Shown one piece after another: positions 1-12,285 of a stretch of DNA of 64,000 nt (position 1 is its first letter; the number at the start of each line of letters is the position of its first letter). The DNA comes from Epiperipatus broadwayi. Its lineage: Eukaryota; Onychophora; Udeonychophora; Euonychophora; Peripatidae. A model generated the notes under the pieces. It was not told the origin of the DNA and searched no databases. It worked only from the letters and a program-made list of their open reading frames with translations. The stretch is from NCBI GenBank assembly GCA_028023455.1, contig JAQFVV010000013.1:10950579-11014578 (forward strand), given 5' to 3'. The position numbers were made by a program, and so were the translations under genes.

Positions 1-598
1 TTAAAATAACAGAAATTATCACCGACCAGCCTAACGGAGGGGAAGATTGCCCTACGTCAGCAACAGTGAAGAGGATGACTTACTAGTCACTGTTTGAGAA
101 CTAAAACCCAATTATAGAATGCTCAATGTGATGACTTGATCAAATGAATTAAAGTCAAACGAGTTTTTAAGTAAAACTATTTTAAAGTATTTGTAAATCA
201 TATTAATTATGCCCCAATCATCGTGCCCTTCCTGAATCTTAATAGAAAATAATAAAGTTGAATTAGAATATATTTATTTGATTCTTTTATTGGCCCTTTG
301 CAAAAACATTTTAAGATTATATTTGAATAATAAACAAATATTAGTGAAACGAGAAAATAGCGGTGGCATAGATTAGAAATGGAGCTAATAATTTATTATT
401 AGCCAATTATAAAAATAACACACATTTAATAATTTCTTTTGACTCGATGATTGATAGAACTGTATAAATCTAGTTCTAATGGGCGAGAACTACTATTAGA
501 ATTAATATTATATTATTTGCGTGAGGCAAATAGAACAAAGGATCTCATCGAGTCGAAAGATTATTGGCATATAATTAAAATAACAACATTAATAAATT

Positions 599-636
<38 letters not shown>

Positions 637-637
637 G
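599..637. repeat. compound (CA)n(TA)n microsatellite
   Basis: About 12 CA units run directly into about 7 TA units. This is an ordinary compound dinucleotide repeat, and the short reading frame across it has no meaning. Confidence 0.95.
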
Positions 638-1273
638 ATATAATAAATGAACCACCAAGCAAGAAAAGAGAAAATTTAAAGACTAGAGGCTGAGAAAACT
701 ACGATATAAATTTACAGTAGCATGAATAAAAGGTTTTATAAAGATTATTACATTATAAATGAGAAGAGCTCTTAAAGGGAGTGTAAAGTAAAGTTTGGAA
801 ACTGGCCAGAAAGCTTAAGGTTCATTACGGAAATATATTACCCATTTCTTCTGGGGCTGGTTCCCTTATTTTACACATCCGGGTGAGGAAAACGTAGGCA
901 CCATTTGGTCGATTACTTGAACAGTATTTTAGTGGCTTTTCATAATTTTCATAATCTTAGCAGCATGATTGGTCCGGAAAGATTCAGCAGCTTCATTGAA
1001 GATTTCAAGGGACTTCAGAAACCGCAGCCAGATTCCTGACGTTTTAGCTCTTCACCATGATCGAAGCACTATTTAAATTTATGATTTTGAAATGCACAGA
1101 ATTCACTGCACTTCTCTACAACAAAGATGGCTTTTTTTCCCAATTTTTCAGAGCTATATATACTGTCCTCCCTGATGCCTTCAGGCTCGCCCTTCTTTCA
1201 TTATCAATGTTTTTAGATACATTGGTTGTTTTTAGATACATTCCTTCAATAAGGCTTTCAAACTCATTAACTT

Positions 1274-1303
1274 GAATTCATTTTCTAATTAGAAAATGAA
1301 TTC
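1274..1303. repeat. 30-bp perfect palindrome
   Basis: The sequence starts GAATTCATTTTCTAA and its second half is the exact reverse complement, with no spacer. A looser copy of the core (AGAAAATGATTTT and AATTAGGAAAT) follows immediately. It could extrude as a cruciform. No function can be assigned. Confidence 0.85.
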
Positions 1304-2123
1304 TTAAAATCAGAAAATGATTTTAATTAGGAAATCCTTATCTTTTTTCTAATTAATAAAACTTTAACTGTTGTTTTTGAAAAGAGAAAATCTGAAAGCT
1401 TATCGAAAGAATGTAGCTTTTAATCAATAAAACTTTAACAAATTATTTAAAAATAAAATCAAACATTCCCGACGCAATGAAACTTTTAAACAATTATATA
1501 TATTTAAATATTTACAAATATATGCGCACAATCCACGCAATTATAATATATAAATTCATGAATAATTTTATCATAAATTTATTCATAGAATTGATCAATT
1601 TAAATCTGAAACTAATTAATTTTAATACACATTTATGAAATAAGTCACCCTTTATGAAAATTAGCATGGATTGAACGTATAAAGCCCCATTGCATCGGAA
1701 ATTCAAGGTTAGTACTAAGGTTTGAAGTGGGCTTATGGCTAGATGTCATGAAGCTAGGATCGAACTCAGATCTGACTGCTTCAATATATATATATGCAAT
1801 TATTTGTTGACTGTTGAATAGCTTAAATATATATGCATGTGTATGGGACAATTAATTCCTATTTCATTTTAATAAATTAAAGACCAAATTCAAAATGAAC
1901 CATCCATGTAGAAGTTGTAGTTTTATTAAATTACAATTCAGATTTTAAAATGAACATACCCTATAGTTACTGTTGTAGAAAGATGAAGCAGTGTTTATTC
2001 CATCCTAAGTATATGCATGTGTTGATACTAAGAAACATATGAGCCAAATAAATGTCTTATTTTTATAGGTTAATTCCTATGTAGTTAATAATATCAATGC
2101 ATAATGCTAAACTAAAATAAATT

Positions 2124-2319
2124 TCCAAATATTAAATCACCCCACATGGTTAAGAAATTAAGAACCTCCTCTGTAAAATAAATATATTAGAGTCCATATT
2201 TCAAAATATCATTTTGAGGCTGGTTATTTTGAAATATGGACTCTAATATATTTATATATTTATTTTGCAGAAGGTGGTTGTGAATTTTTTAACCATGTGG
2301 GATGATTTAATATTTGGAT
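2124..2319. mobile_element. foldback / MITE-like inverted repeat
   Basis: Two arms of about 85-95 bp (2124-2208 and 2226-2319) are inverted copies, separated by about 17 bp. Shared blocks include CCAAATATTAAATCA, CCACATGGTTAA and TTAGAGTCCATATTTCAAAA. The right arm carries a short extra ATATAT block. There is no coding capacity, and I could not define target-site duplications. A palindromic MITE or foldback element is the simplest reading. Confidence 0.7.
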
Positions 2320-3167
2320 ATGTAGCATTGCATTTTAAGTTTATTAAAGCTCAGGGTTCACTGTATGGCAAATGTACTCAATTATATACCTCTATTAATA
2401 TTATAGTGTAAGTAAAGATTAATACTAGGTTAAGTAAAGAAACCTTGGATATTTTTAAATTAATTATTGTTGTGTTATCTGCAATTATTTTCCGTAATCA
2501 AACCATTGTTGTTATGATGTGTTGGTCACTTTAAATGTAATATTATATGGTCTACATTCATTCATCAGAAGTAATTTATGCTCTTTATGATCTTACAGTG
2601 TATTGCAACTAAGAGCTTTGTAGTAGTCATCATTATTCTATTAAATAAAAGATTTTTAAAAGTATATGTGCCAGTTTATTTCCTGATGACTAAGGTCAGA
2701 CGGTACCTGTATAAATTATATAAATTTAAAAAAATGTAAAAGTCATTAAAACATGCTTAGTCTGACCATTATAATATATATAAAGAAAGAGAGAGATCAA
2801 ATTGTACAATACTAAATATGTATTAATATGAATAATACGCCTCAACTTCAATGTGCTAGTAATATTAATGTGACGATCCTCTAGTAACAAATTAATCTGC
2901 TTATAGACAAAAATGAGAGTACTTCCATCTGATAAATAAGAACTTATATAGAAAGCAGACCAAAAAATAATAATGTAACATTGCAAATTTCAAATCAGTG
3001 AAAACAACAAAGTGATATTTAAAACAACTTAGAATTAAATTTCCAAGCTAGAACTAATTTTTACTTAATTATTGATATATTTAACCTTCACACCACTAAA
3101 CATTCTTTTTAAAACATATGAATAAAAACATTTTAAAAGACAAATGATTCCAAAATACATTTTCAGT

Positions 3168-3274
3168 CTTGCGTTGTTAGCCGAGAGGTATCGCAGCCGC
3201 CATGCAAGCAAGTAGTTGGTTGCAGACGGGTGTGGGTTCGCGTCCCGGCAGATGCTATGACATATGAAAAAAAA
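3168..3274 (+). mobile_element. tRNA-derived SINE with target-site duplications
   Basis: A 107-bp insert has a pol III A-box-like TAGCCGAGAGG at 3178-3188 and a B-box-like GGTTCGCGTCC at 3235-3245, with spacing similar to a tRNA gene, and ends in an A-run at about 3265-3276. It is flanked by AATACATTTTCAGT (3154-3167) and AATGCATTTTCAGT (3275-3288), a 14-bp direct repeat with one mismatch, as expected of a LINE-mobilised SINE. The head resembles a leucine- or serine-type tRNA, but the acceptor stem does not close, so I do not call a functional tRNA. It is GC-rich compared with its flanks. Confidence 0.78.
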
Positions 3275-3288
3275 AATGCATTTTCAGT

Positions 3289-6200
3289 TGGCCCACATAA
3301 TCTCTCTCACATATATTCCCATCATATGAACAGTATTTATCAATATTAAATGGTTACATTTGATTTACAAATACAAAACAGTATTTTAATTAGTAAAGCA
3401 AATATTGAGAAGTTGGGGTTTATTGCTCATCTTATCACATATTATTTAATGTTGTACAATTTGATCTTTATATGTGGAATGACAGCTCTACTGATGTGAT
3501 ATTTAGTCTGATAAAATTTTATATAAGTTCTTGGAAGTCAGATAATGCAAATATAATAAACTTTTTCTAATTTAACATCATACTAAAATAATCAACCTAT
3601 CAGCTCTTTAAGGACAATTATTTCACAACTTACAAAAATAATTTTTTAACTTGAATTTTTTTAAGCAGATGATAATAGCCAACTTGGTAGATATCTAATA
3701 ATTGGTCAGTAAATGAATATAAATTAACTTGAATTATCATTTAAAAAGATTTCACTAACAGATATTTTTTTAGTTTAGAAATTAAGGCATGTATGTGGAG
3801 AAAGGTTGATCCAGAAGCTTCGAGTGTGAGTGATATTTCAATATTTATATCAAGTGCTGGATGAATAAGTAGCAAACCTGAAAAATTTGATTTAAATACA
3901 TAAAAAAATATGAAAAAAAAAGCAATTCATTGACAAAATTATAATCATAAACAGAAATCTTGAATTTCCTTCCTCTGCTTATGTAAATAAGCATTTATTT
4001 TATATAGCGCATGTTTACAATTGGATTACATTCAAATATCAGCTTTTCAAGCTAATTGTGCAGACGCTTTTGTGAGTGTTAATAATAATAAATGAATTCT
4101 TTCTCTCCAATACAAGATATAGTATTTATGCAGGAATAAAATGAATCCACTTATTCCTACGACTCAAATGCTTATATATGAGCAAATCTGAAGTACTGGA
4201 AAGAAAAGTGTGAGGGTGGAATGCTCACTTTAAATTACTATATACGATGTCTGAATGAAAGACATTGATGAAATTGTCTAGAATTTACTAAATGTCACTC
4301 TAACTGAAACTTAATCATAAACATGCACTATATAAAATAAATGCTAAAGCATATGCACAATTTCTCTGCTTATGAAAATTATGGATATTTGGATTTTGCA
4401 TAGATAGATATGCTAGTATGTTAATTGAAAACTCTTTAATAAAAATTAGCTTTTTGTAAGAGAATAGCTAATATTTCACTGCAGTAAAGAATCAAAAGAT
4501 ATTTTTGCCTTCAATCTTGTCAATAACCATTGTAATAAATTTTGCTGAAAAGCTTCAGTTCATATATCTGGTTTAAATTCTGCTGGATATTTTTTATAAT
4601 ATTCAAAGAATTATGAAGTCCATCATTTTCTTCCTTGATGGACTCATTTAACCAATTCAAATTTTGAACTACAACTTGACCCTCAAGCAATACATCTATT
4701 GAAGGCAATAGAACATTAAGTCGCTTTTGTAAGACACTTTTCTCTATCACCTTAATATTTAGAGTTACATCATAAATTTAAATGTTTAGAACATATAATA
4801 TTAAAGAAATTTCTACAATATTAATTTATTTGATTCTGGTCTATTTGTTGTTGCTTGGTTGTAGTTCCTTATTGGCTAGATTCTTTTATTGCTTTGGGAA
4901 GAAAATTTAATATATTCCTTTTTAATTAATTTATTTTTATTATGAAAATATATCATTTATTGTAAATCTAATAATATGATTGGAGTATACCGAGCAGTAT
5001 TTTTACATTGCATTTAATAAAAACCGTCACAAGAACGGAAAAGCAAATTTTTGAAACTCGAAAAATATTTTTAATTCTGAAAATTCACAATATATATATA
5101 TTGGTTGGGTTAAATATACTATAAAATCTGACGAACATTTGAGAGCCACACACAACTTATTTTTATTTGTTAATATATGTTTGTGTGAAAGTTGTTGCTT
5201 TTCATGCAATGAGCTAAATTAATTTGAATTCGTTTTCAAAATTATGAATTTTAAAGATTTTATTTGGAAATAATGCATAAAAAAAATGGAGGAGGGGGGT
5301 GGGAGGAAGTAATATATATCTCCAGAATCTCACACTTCTTCTTCCTGTTTGAAGTTTACCAAATAAAATTATTGACTTTAAAAAAATTTTTTTTTTCCTT
5401 CCTAGTGCAGATGTTATGAATAACTAAAAAATATTGAAGGAACAAATTCTAAACGGACGTCAATGAGAAGAAAACTGTTAGAGAAAACTTAATCGCATGG
5501 AAATGCTCTTTGTCAAAAATGGAAAACATCCATATATATTAAGAAGAAAATATCAATTCGAAATCGCTAGATTTAATCTGATTATAAACATTTGCAAGAA
5601 AACATTTTATATGACTATATATAAATTTTAAAATATTAAAATTTATATCTGACTTAGCAGACAATATTACCATATAAAATACAGAACTGTCAATAAATAA
5701 GAATCGTTTAAAAGAAAAACGGTAGCCCTTTAGCAAATAAATCATAGCAAATACGTTGGAAGCTCTACTCATTCAATATATATATGCAAACTAAATTTTC
5801 TGCATAAAGGCAGCCAAAATAATCGAGATAAAACATTGAAAAACTTTATTTCATTTCATTCCATATATAACAATTAACTCTGAATACAGGATTATGATAA
5901 TGACTTATTATCCTTTATTTTTCTTTTCTGAGAGATAGTCCTGATCAGGTAGCTTAGCTGCTTCCTGAATTGATTTTCTGAGGAATGTGAAAGAAAAAAA
6001 TCTGTCTGGCACATTGAAGAGAACTTTTTGCTGCAGTGGCAGAGCGACAAATTCTGGAGTTCCAGTGAATACAGCCCAGTTCTACCCTACATCCAATGTT
6101 TAAATTTTTTATGAACTCTTGAACAATAAACCAGTTTGATTATTTTTGTATTTTGATAAAAAATTTTATCTCTGCCTTCCATTTCAGTGTTTAAATGTCT

Positions 6201-9200
6201 TGCCTTTCTCAGCAATTTAACTTATAATATCAAATATTATTAATTTATTTTAATAATCTAAGCCCCAAGTTATTTGTTCTAGTAGTAAAACTAAAGAAAA
6301 GATTCCTGAATCTAAGCTAAATCTATTATTTATTATCTGTGAAGGTCACATGATTTCTGAGTAATCATGGTATTATTTTGTTAAATTATCTTACTAAGAC
6401 TTACCATGTTTTTTTTTTTTTATATTAACATGAATTTTAAATAATCAAAAGAAGTTTATTATTCAAAATGTCTTCTTTTAACTACAAAAAAAAAAGTAAT
6501 GAAACTTATATGATTCTGAAATCTATATCATATATTTTTTAATCCACACATTATTTTGCATGAAAACATCACAACTATAGTTTATTTGAATATTTTAGGG
6601 AAACATATGTGATCCATGATGCAAATATTATTTCAATACTTAACTTGTTCGCCTTCCAAAATTATAACCTCCAGATTTATGAAATCCACATTGTTAAACA
6701 GTGGTTTAAGAAAACTGAGAATGTTGTTATATACCTTCTATGGTCTCCATGATAATCTATTTTAAACAATATCAAATCTCTACATCCATTTTTGAACAAT
6801 AATTTAGATAACAATTTCTTCTTATTTCACATAATCATATTTACAAACTTAAACGTAATTGCTAACTACAATTTTTTTTCTTTCTTTCTTTACATGGAAC
6901 ATTAATTGACATTGAAATGATTTAAAAATATTCAAGATTACTTTCTTTCCTGAATTTATCCAGAAATGTATTCAATCAGTGTTAGAAAATGTAGGCCAAT
7001 CACCTATGTTTTATTGAAATTGAACTGGAATTTTAAATTCAGTGAACCAGAATGTTCCCCTTTAAACTATCACTTCAGAATCAGAGATCTTAAAACTTTT
7101 TTTTATAAAAATTAGCTTAATTTTCTTCTAAACAAACTATCACATGACAATTTACACAATTCTTTATAGGAAAAAACTGTATTTATTTCTATTCCACTGC
7201 CATCATTTATTGTAATCTCAATAATCAATAAATAGTATACAATACTGACATCCTATTTAATATCACCAGTCTAGTTTCTGATATGTGGTCTTTATTAATA
7301 TTGAGTTTAAGTCTGAATCTAGTTCACTTGGAGTTTTGGATCTACCTATCAAAAACATGTTTTATATTTCAAACTGATAGCTTAATAATAACAAAAATAA
7401 AAAGTAGAGAGTGCATAAGGTCCAAAGATCCAGGTGCATTAGAATTAGGATCAAGTTATTCCCTGATAAAATCCACTATCCATAATGTAACAGTATACAT
7501 ATGCCATTACATTATTTTAAAATTAAAATAAAAGGTGAAAATAATCATAAATAAAATTGACTTATTAAAAGCATAAAAGAAAATTAAAATAGTTATTTTA
7601 ACATATATAATCACACAGATTAAAAACTTAAAGAAAAATTACTTAAAAGTAAATGATAAGAGCAAGTTAAAATAAATATTTAAAAATAAAGATTGGCATT
7701 TTTGTTTAAAAGTAATAAAAAATAAAAATGTTAATTAGTTTCAATTCAAAAGTTATGTTTGAATCTTAAAATGGAAGTGATTGTTCTGTTAAAATATATT
7801 TGAATGTAAAGCAAACTAGCCCTTTGGGCACTTAAATGATTGAAAGGTCAGATAAGAGATAAAAATTAAAGATTGTGTTTCCAGCTCTGAAGCAGATTGA
7901 CTAATGCAAGCACCAAGTCATGCATGGGCCAGAAAGGAAAACCTCCAGACTTATAAGAACAAATGACGATTTGGAGAATTTGTAATGAGTCCAGAAATCA
8001 TAAAAGAAAAAATAATTGAATTCATTAGTTAATCTGACTATTAATCTATGTATTCTAGCTAGCTATAGTGCAGACTCCATGATATAGAAGTCTCACAAGA
8101 GATTCAGTTTCCTTCATTTGCACCGGCTGAGGCGGCCTCCCCACCCACGATTCCAGAAACTATGGCTTGTAGCAGTTATGTCTCCAAAGAAACTATTAGC
8201 AAATAATATGATCAGCAAGGACTTCCATAAACTGGATGAAATCTGGAGGAGTCACCAAGACCGAATGGGAAATATGAACTTTTATCAGTTGAACTTGTTT
8301 TTTAAGTATATCTATCTCTTCAATAAGTAGTCAATCCATAAAAAATATAAATAATAAGTGAACTCTTATCTGACCACCAACAGGACTCTAGATCAATCTC
8401 TATATATCTTTAAACTCAAAGTCATTGGTTTAGCAAAGTTCTATGAGATGTTACATATATGAACTACAGTACAATGATTTCACTTTTAGTTTTTTATGAC
8501 ATCTCAATTATAAATTTATTGTGAAACAAATGTCTTTTCAAATTAACTTGTACAATTCCTTAAATAACTATGTATTTATATCTAACTTTTGTTTATCATC
8601 TAAATATCTTTACAACTTAATTAATAAATATTTATTGCTTCTATAATTTTCACATTTTTATTTTATTACCTCTTCATAACATTTAAAGTGAAACACATAT
8701 AATAGGAAAAAAAATTATTAGATAGAGAATTTAACAAACATGTTTATATATGTAATAACTTTTATTTTATTATTTTGTTGGAAACCACATTATTTTATTT
8801 GATACATCTAACTTGAAAAAACCAGCAATTACTTTTTTTATACAAAGTTTTACCAATACTGATTCATCAAGCAGTTTTATAAAAAGTTGATTGATTCATT
8901 GGTTTTACAAAGGAAAACAAACAACATATTTTGAAATGCAATCACATGACAAAAAGATACAATTTGAAGGAATGTTGACCTAAAAATTTTTAGCAAGATT
9001 CTTGAGTAGAATTTTTTCATTCACAATAAGATTTTTTAAAAAAAAAATTGTTAGAAAACATTAATCAAGATTTCATGAGAAATTTTCCAATATGCCAGAT
9101 CTCTTCAAATGTTTTGACAACAGTTTTGTAGCAGGTTTTATTTTAAATAAGAAATATAAAGAGTTTAACAGTATTTTTTGTTATTCTATTGCTGTAACTT

Positions 9201-10558
9201 AGATATAATTTTCATAGTAATAATCATCTAGAAACTAATGTTTTAAAAAGTTTATTTCAGATAGTCATATCCATATTTGTTTTAAGATGTCTTTTGCATA
9301 TATTTAAACATAATATAATATTTTGAATGATTGCATTTAATTTATTTTTTAAACATCACTAATTGATAGTTAAAATGATAATAGGTGTTAGAAAGCATGA
9401 AAATGCTTTGTTGGAGTTTATTTTTATTTACTTACTTATATTTGATTTGTTTTATTACCAAAGAAAACATCTTCAGATTGTACAGAGTACTTTGAAAGCT
9501 GAACCTCCATTGGCCACCAAAAATAATAAAAACTGATTTGCAATTCATGTACTTAGTCTTTTCCAATATTAAAATTCCATTTGAAATACAAAATTATTTG
9601 CCTCTTGCCATAGGCCAGGCTCCAGAGTAGCATTAATAGAATCTCCAAATGGAATAATAAAAGATATGAATTTATAATACTATGTAAACCTATAATGAGT
9701 TCAATTGACAAATTAAACTCCAATTTGTTTTTTAAATTTCTTTTTTATTAATAAATTTGGACCAATTTTGTTACTGTAATTTAATATTTTCTTTATTTCT
9801 AAATTCTATTATTTGATCCCTATTCAGGAAATGGTGTTATTTTTATTTCCTTAATTGGGAACATTGAAGATTGATTTCAATAGATTGTTTGAATGTGACT
9901 TTACTTGCTGTGATAGGAACTTTATTATCATCACTATAAATTTTTTTATAGAAAAAAAGTCAGTTTATATTTATACTAGCAGTTATCTCTTTTTTTGAAA
10001 CCAATGCAATTTTTTAGATATTCATATGGTTAGAAGCATGTCTAATTCATAATTGATTGAAGATTTAAGAATAGTTCATGCTGGAATTTGTTTTATTATT
10101 TGTGAATTTCCTAAGCAAATTTAAAATTTTTTGAGGTAGCAGACACATAACTGAGTATGGTAATATTTTTGATCTTCATAAAATTTAATTACAAAGACTT
10201 TGACTGTATAAAATTTCTCAGATGATTATTATACAAAGAGTAATTAATACAAGTTTTATACAACTTAATTGTTAATAACAACATAATTTACAAGCACAGT
10301 TTTCATTAGCAACTTTTAATAATCTATAAAAGATTCCAACTATAAGATGTATTTACCATCAGTTCAAGTCTTTCAATTCTTCCATTATATTCATAGATTT
10401 TTCAGTTACAAACTATGTAGTTCATTGTTTTTTTAGTGACAACAGCATATATCAGAGTGCAGTAAATTCCATTTATGAAGCATATAAATGCAATGGCTAG
10501 GAATTGTTCTGAATTTGTTAGCACGACTCCAATAACGTCTAGAAAGATCAAATCTAGT
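3289..10558. other. 7.3-kb gene-free AT-rich region
   Basis: No gene, RNA or intact element can be supported. Slightly GC-richer patches lie at about 5990-6090, 7880-7960, 8080-8300 and 9600-9650. Some contain short open frames, but none has a recognisable motif, and I cannot tell decayed transposon from unique DNA. Long A and T runs are frequent. Confidence 0.55.
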
Positions 10559-10715
10559 TTTAATTTGGTAAAGGTTTACTTTAGCGACCAGGGCATATTC
10601 GCCATCTAGTTTTTAAAATTAGAACTAAAATCTTACGTATCTGCTCTTATATTACAATTACAGTAAATATTTATTAATTAAAACGTAAAAGATAATAAAA
10701 AAAAAAATTACCTTT

Positions 10716-11186
10716 TTAAGCATAATTATACCCTATGCATAGCAGGAAGTTGGAGAAAAGGGCGGCAGTGCTATATCTACTGCGGAAGGCAAATTCTTGG
10801 AGGTATGATGAAAATAAAGCCCTGCTGGTACCAGATTGGAATTTCAGCTTACGCTTGGCCCTCATCCACATATTCTCAATATTCTGGGTATGTATGTCTT
10901 GGTCTTCGGGATTCACGAAGTTGTCCTGGTGGACGACAACCGAATGCATGTGCATCCCATTGCTAAGTCTGCTGATATTATTGTACGCAGCCCAGCCATC
11001 TGAAATTATGCAAGTCCCTGGTAAAATGTACTGCTGGATTAGGGCCTCCAATGAGCCAGCCGTTCTATCCGCAACTTCTGTCAAGAAGCATGTAGTCCCC
11101 CTGTGGTATTTTCTGTGGAAATAATATGTTTCGTCGATTTCGATGACTAATGGCTCCCCATTGTCATCTATTCCGCTGAGAACCAT
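10716..11186 (-). CDS. truncated Merlin transposase (IS1016/ISXO2-like DDE domain)
   Basis: The 156-residue frame covers most of a DDE transposase catalytic core of the ISXO2-like family, which cuts and reinserts the surrounding element. The motif EIDET places the first Asp at residue 18, SDGWAAY the second at 63, and HTQNIENMW the catalytic Glu at 104, so the triad is intact. DRTAGSLEALIQQYILPGT and the W/K/GT-rich tail also match the family. The N-terminal region is missing: the family normally has about 280-340 residues with a cysteine-rich head, and the DNA between 11187 and the right TIR does not encode it. The block usually found between KYHRG and the following CFL (VFGG-type) is also absent, which suggests an in-frame internal deletion. 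The frame reads through without stops, so the loss may be recent. The start codon shown is simply the first Met and is probably not native. Confidence 0.85.
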   Translation of the reverse strand: MVLSGIDDNGEPLVIEIDETYYFHRKYHRGTTCFLTEVADRTAGSLEALIQQYILPGTCIISDGWAAYNNISRLSNGMHMHSVVVHQDNFVNPEDQDIHTQNIENMWMRAKRKLKFQSGTSRALFSSYLQEFAFRSRYSTAALFSNFLLCIGYNYA

Positions 11187-11190
11187 CGAG

Positions 11191-11250
11191 ATAGTTTAAA
11201 TTCTTAAGTTATAAATGCCAATAGTTTAAATTCTTAAGTTTCAAATAATT
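11191..11250. repeat. 30-bp tandem duplication inside the Merlin element
   Basis: The 20-bp block ATAGTTTAAATTCTTAAGTT occurs at 11191 and again at 11221, a 30-bp period. It sits where the 5' part of the transposase gene should be, so it may mark a deletion or repair joint. Confidence 0.8.
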
Positions 11251-11470
11251 TGAACTAATTATTTTAATTAAACTAGTGCAATTATTTCAACTTCTTTAAA
11301 ATGGTAAATATTTTTTTTATCTTTTACATTTTAATAAATTTTAATGTAATTGTAATATAGTAGTATATACGTAAGATTTTCGAATAATAATTTACTTATA
11401 ATTTTGAAAACTAGAGGGCAAACATGATTTTTATGCTGTGGTCGCTAAAGTAAACCTTTACCCTTAATTT

Positions 11471-12002
11471 ACTACTAGACCTGGGTAAAAAATTTCTGAA
11501 TATCATTTAAAAGTCCATTTTATTACACTACAATTTTTTGATTGTTTGAAAAGATTCTTTATTGGACAACCAGAAGGAAGTGTTGATTTCAGATGAATCT
11601 TTAATGATAAAACTGCAATTTAAATTAATATTAAGGCTAATCTATTTAAGAGCATTTTTTACTGCAGTCTGTGAACTGAAGCAATGAAGACAAATGGGTT
11701 TAATCAATATGGCTTTGAAAGTCATCAACAGTACTCATCTATTCTTTTTTTAATTTATTTCTTTCTAATTAAAGGCATATAGATCAAGTAAACAAAGGTT
11801 CGATAACAAATCTATGGAAGTTCACCAATGCTTACCATTCTTTAAAAAATTGTTAAACCATTTCAACATTTTATAGCTTCATCATAAATTTAAAAAAAGT
11901 AACCAAAACATTTAACGATATATATATATATCGAAATTACTATACAGAAAAAGAATCAGAATTAAAATCAATTCTTTTTTTATGTTGCACTTCAAGTATA
12001 CA
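11471..12002. other. non-coding spacer
   Basis: AT-rich DNA between the Merlin element and the Penelope palindrome. It contains a short AT-rich palindrome (CGATATATATATATATCG at about 11918-11935). No gene seen. Confidence 0.6.
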
Positions 12003-12080
12003 ATATTCAAATATGTTTTAAAAATACATATATACAAGCAACAAAGATTACAAATTATAAAATTATTATATAAAAGCCTT

Positions 12081-12113
12081 TTTCGGCAAATTATGTTTTT
12101 TTGCCCTTTTCAA
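12081..12113 (-). ncRNA. hairpin-GAAA motif near PLE 3' end (hammerhead-like?)
   Basis: This is the mirror of 14588-14620. A 6-bp stem GGCAAA/TTTGCC with a 9-nt loop is followed at once by GAAA, as in stem II plus the GAAA box of a hammerhead ribozyme. Hammerhead motifs are known from Penelope-like elements. The other core box (CUGAUGA) is not canonical: the nearest match is UUGAAAA. I infer a decayed or divergent ribozyme at best. Confidence 0.25.
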
Positions 12114-12285
12114 TATGTCTCCACGATTTAAAGCACATACAGTGACATCTATATCAATACATGAGAGAAGATAGATAAACAAATGGATATCTGACATGAT
12201 CTATTATGTGTTTTTTTTTCCCTCAATTCTACTACAAAATTACTCTGTTATATCTATTGAATGGATATATATCCACATATATTAA

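Larger units (their letters stand above)
1..3153. other. gene-free AT-rich DNA with small repeats
   Basis: I see no coding region here. Two patches are less AT-rich than their surroundings, at about 20-110 and 830-1060, and may be worn fragments of older elements, but neither strand gives a protein I recognise. The stretch also contains the microsatellite, short palindrome and foldback listed separately. Confidence 0.6.
10567..11462 (-). mobile_element. Merlin-type DNA transposon, internally deleted
   Basis: The 896-bp unit is bounded by inverted repeats that begin GGTAAAGGTTTACTTTAGCG. The left copy starts at 10567 and the right copy ends at 11462 on the opposite strand. The first 24 bases match exactly, and after a gap a second matching block (CTAGTTTT..AAAAT) follows. 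The flanks are TTTAATTT (10559-10566) and CTTAATTT (11463-11470), an 8-bp duplication with one mismatch, which fits the 8-9 bp duplications known for Merlin. The only coding capacity is a partial transposase on the minus strand. The element is too short to be autonomous. Confidence 0.85.

Noticed and set aside
3171-3252. Functional tRNA gene
   Set aside because: A and B boxes are present but the acceptor stem does not close, and the target duplications show it is a SINE insertion.
4520-4750. Minus-strand frame of 76 residues with a coiled-coil look (NIIKNIQQNLNQIYEL)
   Set aside because: Composition is more protein-like than most frames here, but I see no family, no good splice acceptor, and no neighbouring exon. 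RNA-seq would decide.
8118-8330. 70-residue frame in a GC-richer patch
   Set aside because: No motif I recognise; it could be an old transposon piece.
10735-11124. 129-residue plus-strand frame
   Set aside because: Antisense shadow of the Merlin transposase, which has a recognisable DDE domain on the other strand.
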